Assembly: GCF_018320785.1 (NCBI RefSeq)
Contig: NC_054872.1
Span: forward strand, 39,792,551 to 39,856,550
Source of the DNA: Cheilinus undulatus
Lineage: Eukaryota > Chordata > Actinopteri > Labriformes > Labridae
DNA length: 64,000 nucleotides
Direction: 5' to 3'
How positions within the stretch are numbered: the first letter of the stretch is position 1; the number at the start of each line of letters is the position of its first letter. Both the position numbers and the translations under genes were made by a program. Positions 12,495 through 27,400 of the stretch are shown here, in pieces. The notes under the pieces were generated by a model. It searched no databases, was not told the origin of the DNA, and worked only from the letters and a program-made list of their open reading frames with translations.

Positions 12495-15400
12495 AATTGC
12501 AATTGTGATTTGATATGCAATTATTCCTTATTATTACTATTATTTAAAAGTGTCTAATTGTGATGATATTGACTCATATTGCAAATTGGATATGAATTAT
12601 TGCATTGAAGGGTTTTTGTCATCCATATATTTAATAAGAAAAAAGTACAAAAATGTCGGTAGGATTTTTTTGTAGACTATTCTAAAGAAATGTCACCTAA
12701 ATGATTGTTGATTGAAAAGTTTAAAAATTGTATTTTGACAAAAATTACAGGTCAAAGAAATATTGCACTTTTTGCTGTTTGAAAATTGCAGCAGGCCATA
12801 TTGCGATTTAATCTAATTTTCAATTAACTGCTCAGCCCTAGACATTTTGCCGATAATATTATGCATCCCTAAAAAATGCATTCTTTTTAAAAAGTAAAAT
12901 GTTTGTTTAAAATCAAAGAATAAAATTCTAAAATCAAGTGAATACATTTAGCAAAAATATGGATAACTGCTTCAAATAAAAGGTGTACTTTTTGTTTTTG
13001 CCATTGAGCCTCATGGATTTTTTAAAGAAACACTGTTGTTGTCAAGTTGTATGTTTTCTTGTAAGTTTTTAAAAAATTGGCTCAATACAATGGTCTACTT
13101 GTTCATGTCATGCAGTTTTACATGCTGCATCATGTTTATTTATCTTATTTGCACACACATAGGATTGCATCACATCAAATCCTTAACATATAAAATATGT
13201 CAGGAGAGGTCATGAAGCCAACAGGCTTATACAAAGGACCTCACTTTCTATGTGAGTTCCGACATTTGTGTAGATTATCAGCCTTCTGCAAAATCTGCTA
13301 ACTTACTTGTATTGTTTTCACAGTTTTGTCTTTTATGTTTCCTGCCCCCACAGACACAATACATTCAAACAAGATGCATTTTGAACTTCCAAATTTTCAC
13401 TTGCTTCAAGTAAGGCTATATTTAGGACCAACTAATTTATTAGCAGTACGTACAGATTTGACCAAAATGTAGTATGCAGTAAGCATTGTGCAAACAAATG
13501 TAGCAGACTCCATCATATAGCCTTTACTTTGGTAAGCTTCCCAAGTGTATCTGCCTTTCTATATGTATCTATATCTTTTTTCTTTCTTTCTTTCTTTTAA
13601 ATAAGTTTATTATCATGATATGATTAGGAAATATTGAGTGCAACATTTCAAAAGGTGAGTGATGGTACCATTACAACTTACTGTTGATCAATACTGTCAA
13701 ATGAGCAGAAGCACAATAATTATACAGAGGATGAAGGAGGATCACCCCAGACAAGTCTAGCTCACGTACCGTTTCCTGGTCTGATCAGAGGTTGAAATGC
13801 CAGACAGCAACAGCTTGTATCCACGTCAACAGGATTATCTTTATAAGCATTAGCTTTAACTCCATTACGTTTACAGCTTAGTGATTCAAGTCAAATTTCA
13901 GAGAATTTGCATTCTTTGAGTCATTGCTAAACAAGCTAAACCTGTTAACAGAATGCATACTGCAAAAAACACAACCTGTTGGCAGTCATAATGCAGATTA
14001 CTGTCTTGTGCAGTAGCTTACTCACCACAACTTAGGATTTGGCTGATTATCTGTATCAGCCTATTATTTTACAGATAGCTGTTAAAATAAATGTGTTTAA
14101 GTGTGCTTCTTAAGCTCCTCCCTGTCTCTGTTTTCACTCTCCACAGCCTCACCTAAAGTTCCAACCACAGCATCGCAGTATCTGACTGGCTAGACATCAC
14201 ACAAGGAGAAGCCAATCAACACCAAAGCATAGGTGCCATGGACACCGTGAGTTTGTGGCACCACTTACTGTGTTGCTTTGTGTCTTTTTCTGGTGTCAAT
14301 AGAGCTAGCACTAGATTATTGAGTTCCCCACGATTTTGTGATAATGCAATTTTATTTTTTCCAAGGTCGATACATTTTTTTTTTACCATAAATGCATACT
14401 GATTCCAAAGATTGGTTATCAGGGTTATGAGTATCATGATTGGTATCAGCCCTTAAAAAAACAATATCAGACAAAAATAGTGCTTTCTGCTTTTGATAAC
14501 TGTATGTAGTTGGTGTTTTTTTAATTCAGCCGAAGTCTGTACTCCTCTCCTCAGCCCCTGACTTTAAAGAAGAGAAGCCAAAAGAAAAAAAACATCCTCT
14601 ACTAGTTAAAAAGACCAATTGGGGTAGTTTTTAATTGGTCTGAGTTTCCCATATTTGTATTGATCTTAATTGTATTGCAAAGCATCGTCACTTCCATAAA
14701 TTCTATTAATCCACCTGATCAGTCTGATGATAACAATTTTATATAAACAGGTTTTGGTCTTTTATCTCTCACTATAACAGTCTGCCAAGCATCACATCCC
14801 TGTCTGTTTTCTAGCAAATCTACCGTCTCCTCTTCCCCAGCCTCCTTCTGCATTAGCATTTAGATTCAGGCGAATTCCAACGCTTTGTTCACTGCATATT
14901 TGTTGATGTTCATGTAAATGTCGATGTGTATCTCTGTGTTTGCCAGGTGGGGTTTCTTACACGGAGTGAAGTCTGTGTCAAGCTGGCGCAGATTTGTTTT
15001 AGAGAGTCGCAGGAGCAGATCCACACTGCCAGACTCAATTTAGTGTTATTGTGGTAATAAAGGGCAAAAGCCTTGATGAAAAAGGGCCTGATTGAAATTA
15101 TTCAGATTTAATTAATTGCGGTGAATTGCTCTGGACACTACACATTAAAAGGCCCTCTTTAAACTCTTAGCAAAATTAACCTTCAAACTTTGGGGGATTT
15201 TCAACTTGTCTGCTTGAATAATAAAAAGGCATTTTAAGAGGCTTATGCATGAAGATCAACTGAAGTGTGTAACAAACAATGACCAGCATTTAGTTGTTTT
15301 CAGAAAGAGAGGTGCCTCACCACATGATCTCTAACATTAACTGATAGATCTGATACTCACGCGGGGTAGGGCTGTGTGCGTGGAGCGATGGTTCTTTGTG

Positions 15401-18400
15401 TGCCCGTCTGAATGACATCCGGAGGCGTCATCATCACATAAAACTGACCTGTTTGGAGACATAGGAGTCACCAGTTAGGCTTGAAAGATCAGAGAAAGGC
15501 AGCAAGTTCTGGAAGACTGAATCTGGTGCTGTAATGAAATGTCTCAGGTAAAATAAGACTATAAAAAAGAATTCTCATCAAACTTCAAACCCACATGAGC
15601 ACAGACTAAAATCGTGTTTACACTGCAGGAAGCCCGCTCATGTGCAATCAACATGGAGACAAAAAAATCTGACAAGACTCCCTCCACTGAGCTCCAGAGA
15701 CATTCAGCACAAAACCTAAGATATAAAATTTTGACAGAAAAACTCCACTAGAAGGCAAGCAGGGATGTTTTTTTTTTTCAGCACTGCACAGGCTGTGAAA
15801 TAAAAACAACTCCACTAGTACCTGTGGGCAGAGAGAAAGTCAAACCGGGCAGAGCAGACAAAAACACTCACCAACACAATTTTTAACTATTTAACTTTAA
15901 ATTTTTACTATTTAATTTAAGGAAAATGAAAATTCCATTTTGATGAAAAACTAGAATTGATGCAGTTGGGAGGGAAACATATTTTTTTGTTTTTCTGATG
16001 ATATAAAATGGATTTGATAGATGGAATTAGGGATGCACCATATACGATTATTGCAGACACCCGACCTGTCAATGTTTCCATACTCATCATGGCAGATACG
16101 AGGGACGTTCCTAGGTGTCTATTTCCCCATTCGGCTGAATACTCATTTAAAGGGGACATATTATGCAAAATCTATTTTTCAGGTTTTTCTAACAAAATAT
16201 GTGCCCCTGGCCTGTCCACAATCTTCTCAAGTACCAGAAAAATCCATTCCCTCCTACTCTCTAATTCTCCACCTTTCAGAAAATATGTGCTGAAACAAGC
16301 CGCTCTCAGATTTTACCCTCATGATGTCATGAAACCTAGGTTTGGCTGGAAGAAAGTTCCACCCTCCTCTGCTGATCTTCCTCTCAGCCACCAGCTGAGA
16401 TGCTGGATAGCTCAGTGGGTTACCCTACTGACTTCTGTCTGAGAGATTGATGGTTCAAATCCCAGTCAGGTCCTTAATTTTGGATAAAAGCATCTGTAAA
16501 ATGGTAACATCAGGAGTGCCAAATCCATTTCATGAGAGGGGTGTGGTCAGGGGTGGAGTCAGACAGCTCATTAACATTTAAAGCTACAGACACAGAAACA
16601 GCTTGTTATGAGAAGGGCTGAAACAGAGGGGTCTTTAGACATGCAAAAATCCTACATAAGTGTTTTTTCAGCAACAAACTTCACAGGCATGTTTTGGGGA
16701 CCTCTGAGACCAACATATACTTGTCTTAAAAGGGTAAAATATGTCCCCTTTAAATTGTGTTTAACAGACTCTTCTAAAGACGAGAAAATACTTAAAAAAC
16801 AGTCATGTCCTCACAGGCTCATTGTGTTAGTGGGTACGATGTGAGCCTAATACACTCTGAACAGTGAGGCTAACATTAGCAGCTAGCTCTGCCAGCCTTT
16901 TTTCCTCTTTGCAGATTAATATTGTGCTTTGATATGTGGCCTCTTTTCACTTCAGTTTAGTGGTCATATGCAAGATCAACCCCCCACAGCCTACATTCCA
17001 CTTCATATCCATTTACTAGTTTAAATCTGTCATATTGCACTACTACCCACTACACGCTAACTGCTTAGCTTCTCATATTTATCTGGTAAAATGCCAGGGG
17101 AAGGCTCAAACAGGAATGCAGCGGCCATTAACTGGCTCATTAAAGCTGGCTCTGTGGTCGGAATCAAATTGAACTCATTGGAGGATGAGGTGGAGAGACG
17201 CGCACTGAGCGAGGTGGAGGCCATTCTGATTAGAAAGTCAAATACGGTAATTGCCTTGGCTAAGTGCAGAACTGTACCATCAGGTATTGGTGGTTGCCTT
17301 GGATGCAGCAGACTCAAGAAAGCCCACTGTGAACCCTGACCATTTGGAATGAAGCCCCCAACCATATAACAACTACCAGACTGTGAACTTCCCTGCTCTT
17401 CTCTCAGCTTTGCAACAGAGGCATCTGCTGATTTCTACAATTGAAAAAGGTGTCTAGATATAAATTTAAGCTAAATGAGTTTGGAAATATCAGATATCTG
17501 CAAAAATCCAATACTGTACATTTCTAGTTAATATTTCAGTGTTTATACAAACACAAAGTGTATGGTCTGCTGTACTTGCTCATTTGTTTCTAATATCTTT
17601 TATATCAAACTTGATGAAAGAACTTTAAATGATGATTCAGTACTTTTTGAAGATTTTAAGAAAATTAAAACAATACCGTGTTAATCCTGATATGTGTAAG
17701 ATTACAGGTCACTATAATTGTGATAATGAATTTCAAGATTGTTACAGCTCTATGAGGAACAAAAATGAGGTAACCCTGGAGTTTAAAGCTGTGCTTTTAA
17801 TTTCTCCATACTGAAGCTACAAATAAATAAGGCTGATTAAATTCAGTTTCCAAAAACTAAGCTGGGAATTTAACTTTTTCGTTCTGAATACAAACAAAAT
17901 GACTAAAGGCATCATCCCAAAATCTCAGTGTTAGTATAATTATGACAATTTTCTATCCAAACAGCTTGTAGTTTATCCTTTTCCAAAACAAACTTATAAT
18001 AGGGGGCTTGTATGCCAAATCAGAAGCTTTACATTCATTCTCCTCTTCAATTTCCATCAACCCTTTGTGCAAAAACTGAGTTCATATCATTGAAAGTTTC
18101 CTTGCAACATAAAACGTCTGCAGTCATACTGGCATGAAATCCAAGTGGAAATCTGTTCAAATTGAGCGGCCCTCTTTTTCAAACAAACACTGTGAAAAAA
18201 TATCTTCACAAAATCAAGTCTACACCAAAAAATGATAAAGACAGTACACTTCTCAGTGATGCTGGCTCTAGTGCTGCCAGAGTGGTGTTCTCTGCCAGAG
18301 CCCAATGCTCCATCCTCTACTATCCTTCACCTCATAGGAAATAGCAGCTTGTAAAGCGCTCTCCACCTCCTACACCCTACAGAGCAGTCCTCAGCCAGTA

Positions 18401-21400
18401 TGTCATGCCTGCTTAAACTGCCCCAGGCTCACAGAGGAGAGACAGCAGCTCTCTTCCTTCTCTAAGGCCCTGACTTTAGCTGTTATCCACACTAAAGACA
18501 CATCACGGCCTTCTTCCCTCTCTGTGACACCAACAGGCAGCCACTCATAACACCCCAAAGAAAAAACAACAAGCTCCAAAAATAGGCCGCTTTTTTGTGG
18601 CTTCTACTTCTACAATTTAGAACTGAGGTGTGTCAAATGACACCACTCAGTGGGCTTCAGGGCATCTGACTTCCGTGTGGGTGTCATGTGATGTGAGATT
18701 AACACACAATGCTCAGTGAGAGAGAGAAAAGAGGCCAAAAAAAGAGAAGATGTGCTTCACAATCTCAGCGCCATTATGGATGCTATACATTAAAATATGC
18801 TAAAGGATAAACTGTCAAAAACTCCAAAAAGCCTTCCACACTGAAGCAACACAACGACCTCGTATGAACGTTTATTGTGCCTGTTCATCGTTCTGAAACG
18901 CAGTTTTTAGCAGGGAAAGCTGTTCTGTGTTTATGAGCCAGATTCTTCTTGCTAAAACTTATGAGCTTCTAACTAAAGGGCAGGGCAGATGGTATATTGC
19001 TATGAAATGCTGTAGTGCCATGTGTTAGCACTTGTGCAGGGTGAACATTGTGTAGTGTAACAGCGTTGAACATTTGAGAAACATTGTTTATAAGCAATTG
19101 TAAGTTACATTTGTTTTGTAGCTGAACCTGCTCACCAAGTGTGTGCCTTGGGAACAGAGACAATAAAGTATAATTCAATTAACAACTAAATTCATGTGAA
19201 AACAACTAGAAAATTGATTGTTTTGGAGTTCTGTATATAAATTAGGCTAAATACTATTTATTCGACACTTCATTAATAAGAAGACTTACTGATTTTTAAC
19301 TGAATGACAGTAAATTGATAGTCTGTGTGGTCTAAACTGTTCATTAGACAAAATTAAGGATATAACATGCTCTGACAAACTGCTTTCTACGCTTTTAGGC
19401 AGCTGAACAGTTTTTTGATACAACAATCAGCAATTAAGCAAAATTTGCAGTCCTAATAGCGTCTCAAATCAGCTGTTTTCTCGCCTGCTCATGTGCAGGT
19501 CACTCAGTTTTTACATCCTTTAAACTTCTTTGTCCCCTTTCTCTTGAATTCAAGTTCAACAGTTTTAAATAATGAAACGCTGAGTTTGTGATGTCTGACA
19601 GTACAAGTGTAAAATATATCATGTTAGCTCAAATCTGCACCTTTGTGCCAGACCAAAGACTGGTCATTTGAGGTGAAAGAGGCGGTAGCAAGTAAGTTGT
19701 GCACAAAATCACCACGTATTGATCGAAGACTCCTATTTTGAACCTTTTGAAATCGTATTGTGGCAGAATTTGTGATAGCAGAAATATCATATTGTTGAAC
19801 AAAATACTAATATCATATTGTGATGACACAGGTGATTTACACACGGTTAGCATGGATGTAGCTTTTGTATAGCGACAGTTTCATCAAAACTCAGGGTTTT
19901 TCCAGCATATTAAATAATGAGGCGACCACCTTCAGCAAATTTCATGCCACCTCCAGCTCTCTAAGCTCTGACATCATGAAAACTCATTTTCTGACAAGCA
20001 TTACAGCACATGGATGACATTTTTACTGGAATTATGGTATTTCACCGATTTGGCAGCACTGTATCAGCAACAGTGCACAAATCAGTGCCAGAGCTGCCAA
20101 AGAAGAAAAGAACCGCAGGTTTCCTGAATTTCCTAGATTTTCTTCCCTACAGCAGATGAATCGGATGATCACAGCACGGATGAACGCTGCGCTTCCACTG
20201 TTTTTGTCTGTCACGTGCGTGCAGGCTAGTTAGTGTGCATTTATATATCGGTAATATCATTTAATCTGAACGATTAAACCCCAGAGTGGCATTACTAAGA
20301 CTGAGCGTCAATCAGATGTATCTGATATCACTCTAGCTGTATCACCTGCTAGGCTAAATGGATTTGTCTCTTCCTTTCTCTTGACTCGAGTAATGTCTCA
20401 CACCTGCTTTACAGGTGATAGAGGAAGAAAGAGGAGTAACTGACAACATGGGGGCTCATCTGTTCTCAAAAGGTACAAATACATGTAACTTCTTTTTTGC
20501 TTTTGATAGAATTATTTCCCACTTTAATTGACCACTTGTAACTTTGCAATCAATCAGAGAAACCTCTAGTGTCTTACAAGATAAAACTATGTTAGGTATC
20601 AAACAGAAATAAAGGAATCTTAGCGTAAAGAAATAAAAAATCAAAACAAAAGCATAACAAATGAGAGTTTTATGAGGAGAACTGTTATCTGTAACTTGAA
20701 AAAGAAGTGGGTTAGTTAAGCCCTTACATAAAGCATGAATACATCATATTGTGAATTCAGCACCACAAATTGTATCGGATCATGAATTGAGTGTATTGTT
20801 ACAGCCTTTATCCTTAGCAGGGCTGGGTATCACCATTAATTGCCAAAATAAATTTGCTTTCCAAGGTCCTAATTTGATTATTCAATTTGACACCAGTTCA
20901 TGTAGGGATATTTCAGTTACAGTATCTATGTTGCTACAAAACAGAAGAGATTTTCAGAAAACTTGTGTTGGAATTTGTACAAAGAACACATCTTAACAAT
21001 GTTCTGGTTTGCAGTAAAATCTGCTCTCAAACCAGTACATATTTGCACAATATTTACCTTCATGTAGCACATCTTCATATGGAGGAACCACTTGTATATC
21101 GAATATATTCAAAGGTCTATCTCTCTATTAAATGAATTGATATTTTAGGATTAAAATGTGGATTGAGCTGGATCAGAAAATCATTTTTAACCAGGTTGTA
21201 ATCCTGACTATACCCAACTTGTGAACAATCAACTAAAAATAATACATCCCATCAATTATTACATACAATTAGTGAAGATATTGCAATAGCCAATATCAGC
21301 CCTACATTTTTCAGATGGCATTTGCCTATTTCAGTCCCGGAACCTTAGCGCCATACGCTGTAAATTTACATTCATTGCTTGGAGTATTTCCTAAAAAGGG

Positions 21401-24400
21401 AATAACTAAATATTAGACTCTTTGTGTTACAAATGCATCCTAGGATTCAGGTCAAGTTCTCATGCCATTCAGATGTCACTTTTGTTTAGAGTCTGAGCCT
21501 AAAGAGCTCCAGGGAGCTCCAACTGGATGATGAATAACAAGTTCTCACCACTGTTCAAGCACTACACTCTCCTTTTAAAACCATCAGAGACCACTGACAG
21601 TCAGTTTTTGAGCAACACTGTGCCAGAACAGGCAGATGCCAGTTGTGTAAAGCAGGGCCAGAAAGCCACTTCCTGTTCTGTGGGTCAACCAAACTTTGAC
21701 CACAATCACTAAAAGCTCTACATAGTTCACGAGTCTCCTCTGGATCACCACCATGAAACCACAGGGGCAGTCAGAGCAGCCAGACGAGGACATATGGCAG
21801 TAAAGAGGAAGAGAGGCCGGGTGGGAGGACATGTGATATTAAGCAAACAGTAAATATGACCTGCGTGACTGATTTCATTTTGGCAGCTGATCATTTATGA
21901 CTTGTGTCATTTACAAACTGCTAAGAGGAAGGATATTTTAAGCTGTGGAAAAAAATTAGAAATATATGCTAAAATGACATATTTGTATGACATATTTCTT
22001 TCTTAGAATGTCAGCAAAACTTGGTTGGTGTACAGAATACAAACACCCTTTAATTCACATTTTTCCAAACTGTGGAGCCACTGCTGGGAGAATTTTTCTG
22101 TCCACCTGTATCACTATTTATAATCCAATCATGGAGGTGAGCAAAAGGAGCATCATTTATAATGCACACTGCTTCATATGGACCTACTTTCAGTCTCAGA
22201 TCAGCCAAATCTGCAGGGATCGTGTTTTTTATGATGACTGAAGAAAGGGATTTTCTTCTCTCATAACAGTTCTCTGCATACACTCTTGCTTGTCACTGAA
22301 AATAACGGTTAAATTAGCCTCACAGCACTGTTGTAAACTTCAGCCCAAATTAAGTGTGAGAACTGACTCACCCCCTGCCTGTGTAAGCGTGGGGTCTGCA
22401 GCGGCCTGCACAGACACAGTCCCGTCGCTCACCGCGGTTGCGGGAAAGTAAGCAAAGCGCGTCTCCCCTCCCACCGCCTCTCCCGCTGGGCTTCCTCCAT
22501 TACTGAAAGGGTTCTGGATCACAGCCTGTGACAGATAAGAGAGAGAAAGAGAGGCGGAGGAAAGGCTTGAACAGGTAGCAATGGAGCAGTCACAGCAGGT
22601 AAATGCACACCTCAGTCTCTGTCAGACTCAATACTACTATCCCCCATGGACCTACAAGCAAGACAAAGTGTGGTTTGACAGCAGGAATAAAAGAAGGGAG
22701 AAAGAAGTACAAGTGATCTTATTAACAGAGATAATAGCCAGGTCAGTCCAGCAGCATTCTGCAAATGAAAACTAATTAGATCTGTTCGTGGTCTTGTGGA
22801 GAAAATTGCATGTGCTAGATTAAAAAAAACAACACTTTCTGTGTTTGGTTTCATTACTATTGTGCTTTAGTCTTAACAACTGGGTTTTTTACTCTGTGAG
22901 AAGCTCCATTTTTGACAGACGTCATGCACAGGCTCATAATTCATTGTTTGTACTGCCTTCACTGCAAAAACTCAGACATATTTTTCTAATTTTCTTGTCA
23001 AACAATATCTGCTGATAAATCATGTTACTTCAAGGAATAAAATAATGACTTTTTCGCTTGTAAGAGGTAAAATAATCAGCAAGAAAGGCAAAAAAATGAC
23101 TTGTTAATTGTCTACAAATTGTATGCATAAACTGGCATACAGCTAATGCTAAGCAATAGATTGCTATTTTATTGTTATCACAATAAGAGTTTCTGCAATA
23201 GATAACCAAACAATAAACAACAAACTGATTTTATCACAGTAAATGACAAAAAAATTATCTTATGCAAACAAGATATCACAGTGTCACTTTTTCCAATATC
23301 TTTTAGCCCTTGAGGTAAATCTAATGTCTTACACAAATTGTAATTAGGTATTTATACTAGAAATTAGACAAACACCTTTGTTTACTTTTAAGATTTTGCA
23401 GTGTTGCTAGACTCACATGTAAAAATAAAAATCTCTCCCTGCAGTTGTAATCACAAGTAAGAAATATTTTGCCAGGTAAAATGGTAGACTCTTTCACATG
23501 CTTATGATTGAGTTTTGGACAGCATTTGAGCTCTATGGCAGAGCTGTAGTTATCAAGTGGAGTCTACAGAGGGAACACCGGTGAGTCAAATTAAATTTTT
23601 GTTTTCAACTTCTTAAGGCAGACAGTTGGAACAGTACAAGTAAAAATACTGCAGGTTAAAACTTGAGCTCATGCAATGTGGCTGTCATCCTAAAAGATTT
23701 GAGATTTTGGTACCTGAGCCACAGCCTGAGGAGCCCCAGTAAAGGCGGCCGTAGAGACAACACTCACTGCTCCTCCTCCATCGTCTCTTGCTTCAAGCTG
23801 CTGGTCGGTTACCTGAACAACACGATACGTAACCTGCAAGGCGGAGGGAGGAGCACAGGTGAGAGATAGAATAAAATGAAAAAAAACAACCCTAAAACAG
23901 GTTGTACTACATCTTCAATAAAAGCTTACCTGACTTGTAGATTTGTTTATCATGTCTACTGCTTCAGTCCAAGCAAGCCTCTGGTTTCTGATGCCGTACT
24001 CCTAATCTCCGTGATGCATTAATCTCACTTAAGGCGCATTCTGAAGCGTAAGCATTTCGTGCTGGATGTTATATGCTCGTGTCTCAGATTGTGCTTGATT
24101 CAATTTTTAAAAACAAGTAGAGAAAATGAGCCTGTTTGTTCCAAGAATCAGTATTTGTATTTCTCCATCATGTGACTCTCCTCCTGACTGACATGTGACA
24201 GCAGCCCCATGCCAATCCGAGACCAGACTGTAATCACATGATCACTCACGCTAGTCTTGTTTACAGCCAAATGAGCCACATGGATCAGTGGTTTAATTCC
24301 CCCCAGTGTAAATCATCCAAAAACAGAGAAACTAACTTGAACAACTCCTTTCCAATTACTTCATATTGCTTCACTGTCCTATTGTTCATCGTTCACCACA

Positions 24401-27400
24401 GTTAGAGGGAATTAACTCGATTAGTGGATGGTGAGGAGACACTTTTGACAAAGGTCACCAGTCAATCATGGGACTAGAAAAAGAAAAACACACAGTCATA
24501 CCTTCAGGCAATTAAGAGCTTGCTGTTCTCCTGACTTTTCTTAGAAAAAGAGGAGGGAAACAACACGGTTGGGGGAAAAACAGATCAAATTTACACTGAA
24601 AGATTGTTTGGGGGATGCTTTTTTTAATTCACACAGTTAGGTAAAAGCTAAGACTATTCTGTAATTTCTCAAGTCTATATGGTGTAAAAATAGATGCAAG
24701 GTTGAAATATTATTAACAAACAACAATTATCTCAAATTTGCACTGTTTTCAAATCATAGAATCTGCAGAAACACCCAGGGATGTACAGGTACATCAGTTT
24801 AACATCCAGATGACTGATATCTGCCCTGTTGACAAAAACTGGTAAATAATCTGGCATGAACCTATGTCAGAAGCTGATGTTGACCTGTTTGTGCTGCATC
24901 AATTTAATGCTGGTAAGCTAACCACTAGGGGTGTGGCAAGATCTTGCGAGATCAAAACGCCACAAGATTTCTCGTTGCAGAAAAATCAATCTTGCAAGAT
25001 CAATATTGCGCAGACACTTGGAGCTGCAGCTCTCCTTACAGAAAAAAAATACCAAACTGGAAGTTATAAAAGATCACAAAGATGGCCTGGACACTTTAAA
25101 ACTGTTGGTGAGAGAGCTAATGAATTAACGGAGCTGATCCATAATCCATTAGAATGATTGCTCCAATCTCCACCCCCTCCTCCGTGTGTGCTACTTAGGG
25201 CTGCACAAGATCCACCTATGCATAGTAAGTTAATCATAACAGTGTGAAATGATTAAATGCTGCTGCTGGTAACCTGTGCAGTCTTCGTGAGGAGAATACA
25301 GCACGCAGACTCGCTTATAATGCCAGTATATATGACTTAACTTTGTTTCAGTCGCTGCTTCGTCATGTCACCTTCTTGTCTCACTGTCTGTCAGTCACAC
25401 ATCCATCAGCTGTTGGCTGTGCTATTATTAATTAGAAGCTCAACATGAGTAGCACAGCGGGCCGTTGTGTGCTGCAGCAGTAAACTTAACAAAACAAACA
25501 GTCTGAACACCATAGAGTCCACTGTTAGCTCCAAAAACCCAAGTTCTAGCCCTAGTTAAACGATCCCTGTTTGTCTGACAGCAGACAGATCAGACACACA
25601 CTCGCTCACCAACACACACACAAACACACCCGCTCATCTGTGCGTCATGTCCAACACTGTCAAAGCTCATATTAGAAAAAAGACTACAAAACAATAAAAT
25701 AAGCTAGGGTGAGGGTAAGAAATAGTTTGATTTTACTGATGCAGCTCTTTATATTTCAGTCTGTTGTAAACAGTTCTTAAAGTATTTTCAAAATAATGTA
25801 AATTGTTTTAATATATATTATAAAATATATTAGATATAATTATTGTAATTGCAGTGATAGGTGTAGTAAATTAAAGATTTTGTAGACCGATAAAATGAAA
25901 GGTTTTATTTGAAGAGCATTAAAATGTACAATTTTTTAGACCAAAAAAAACTGTTTGGAAGCATTGATAGCCTATTCAGTACAACAGGAGTCAGTTCAAA
26001 CATTTCTAAATAGACCTGAATGTGTTGCAATTAGGACTTTCAGTTGTATAAAGGACATATTATCCACCCACGTATTTTTTTTCCAAGATTAAAAAAAGTG
26101 TAAAATCTCATCTCGTCTCATGAGATAAGAGTCTCCTCATACCCCTGCTAACCACTGATTCAGAGAGGAGTTTTTATTGGGTAGAAGAATTTGATATTAA
26201 CAGCACCACTCTGTCAATAAATGTTTTATGACCCTTCTACGCATAAAAAATCTAGATCCCTGAAGCTGCAGAAATGCTGCAGGGAAATATACATTCAACA
26301 TTTTAAATTAATTGTATTTATCACATTGTGAAAATGTGCCTGGTGAACAGTAAAAAAGATTTCAAACACAAGAGCTGCAAGACAAGTAAATCAACTTAAA
26401 TTTTAAGATGGTGCAGAAAATGCAAACATTGGTTTCAGAAAGCAGAGAAACTAATGTTTGTTGCTTAAAATGATCTGGGAGAAGACCTCAAGACCCTCCT
26501 TGCAGGATGGTTTCAACTCTAAAATGACAAAAACTTAACATTTCATGATTTGCCCTACAGGTTGTTACAGAAGACAAAGGACATCTTCAGATTTTCTTAA
26601 TTTGTTGTCAACACAGTATTTGTGCATTTCAAACATTATAGAGGGCAAATAAGTTTGGGTGCTCTAGACAGTGACCCACAAATTGACCTCTCAAAAACCA
26701 ATATGAAAAGAGCTGCAAGAAATCAAAGCCTTAAAGGTAACATATTTTACCCTTTTAAGACAAGTTTATACTGGTCTCAGAGGTCCCCAAACACGCCTGA
26801 GAAGTTTGTTGCTGAAAAAACACTCCAGTATTGGATTTTTGCATGTCTAAAAACTCCTCTGTTTCAGCCCAGAAGGAGCCGTTTCTGTGTCTGTGGCTTT
26901 AAATGGTAATTTGCTGTCCGACTCTGCCCCTGACCACACCCCTCTCAGGAAATGGATGCAGCACTTATGACATTACAGACAATTTTTTCCCAAAGTTTAG
27001 ACTGGGATTAGAACTGTCAATCTCCTAGACGATAGTCAGCAGGGTAACCCACTGAGCTATCCAGTATCTCTGCTCTCAGCTGAGAGGATCAGTACAGGAG
27101 GGCAGAATTTTCCTCGAAGTGGGGGAGGGCCAACCAAACCTGGGGGCGGGTGCTTAGGCCCCTGGTGAGGTCACTAGATGTAAAATCTGAGAATGGCTTG
27201 TTTCAGGGGCACATATTTTTGTTAGAAAATCCTAAAAAAGTGATTTTTGCATTACATGTCCCTTTTAACCCCCATACAGAAGGAAAAAAAAAAAACAACA
27301 CAAATACAGTTTTTCATGACACCCGCCCTTCAACATGTAATACCTAAATTCCGCTGTTGGGGGCTCTCAATCAAAACAATACGATAATATGACAAGTGGA

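Larger units (their letters stand above)
12018..12871. mobile_element. Non-autonomous element with ends AGGGATGCATGATATT, split by another element
   Basis: The left end AGGGATGCATGATATT (12018-12033) and right end AATATTATGCATCCCT (12855-12870) are near-perfect inverted repeats. Subterminal ATATCAGATAT/GATATACCGATA motifs repeat at both sides. Related partial copies appear near 14030-14460, 16028-16140, 17450-17500 and 38320-38600. There is no coding potential. A second element is inserted at 12385-12840. Confidence 0.7.

Noticed and set aside
16404-16477. A tRNA gene
   Set aside because: A- and B-box motifs are present, but acceptor arms do not pair and the sequence is inside a transposon with a second mutated copy.
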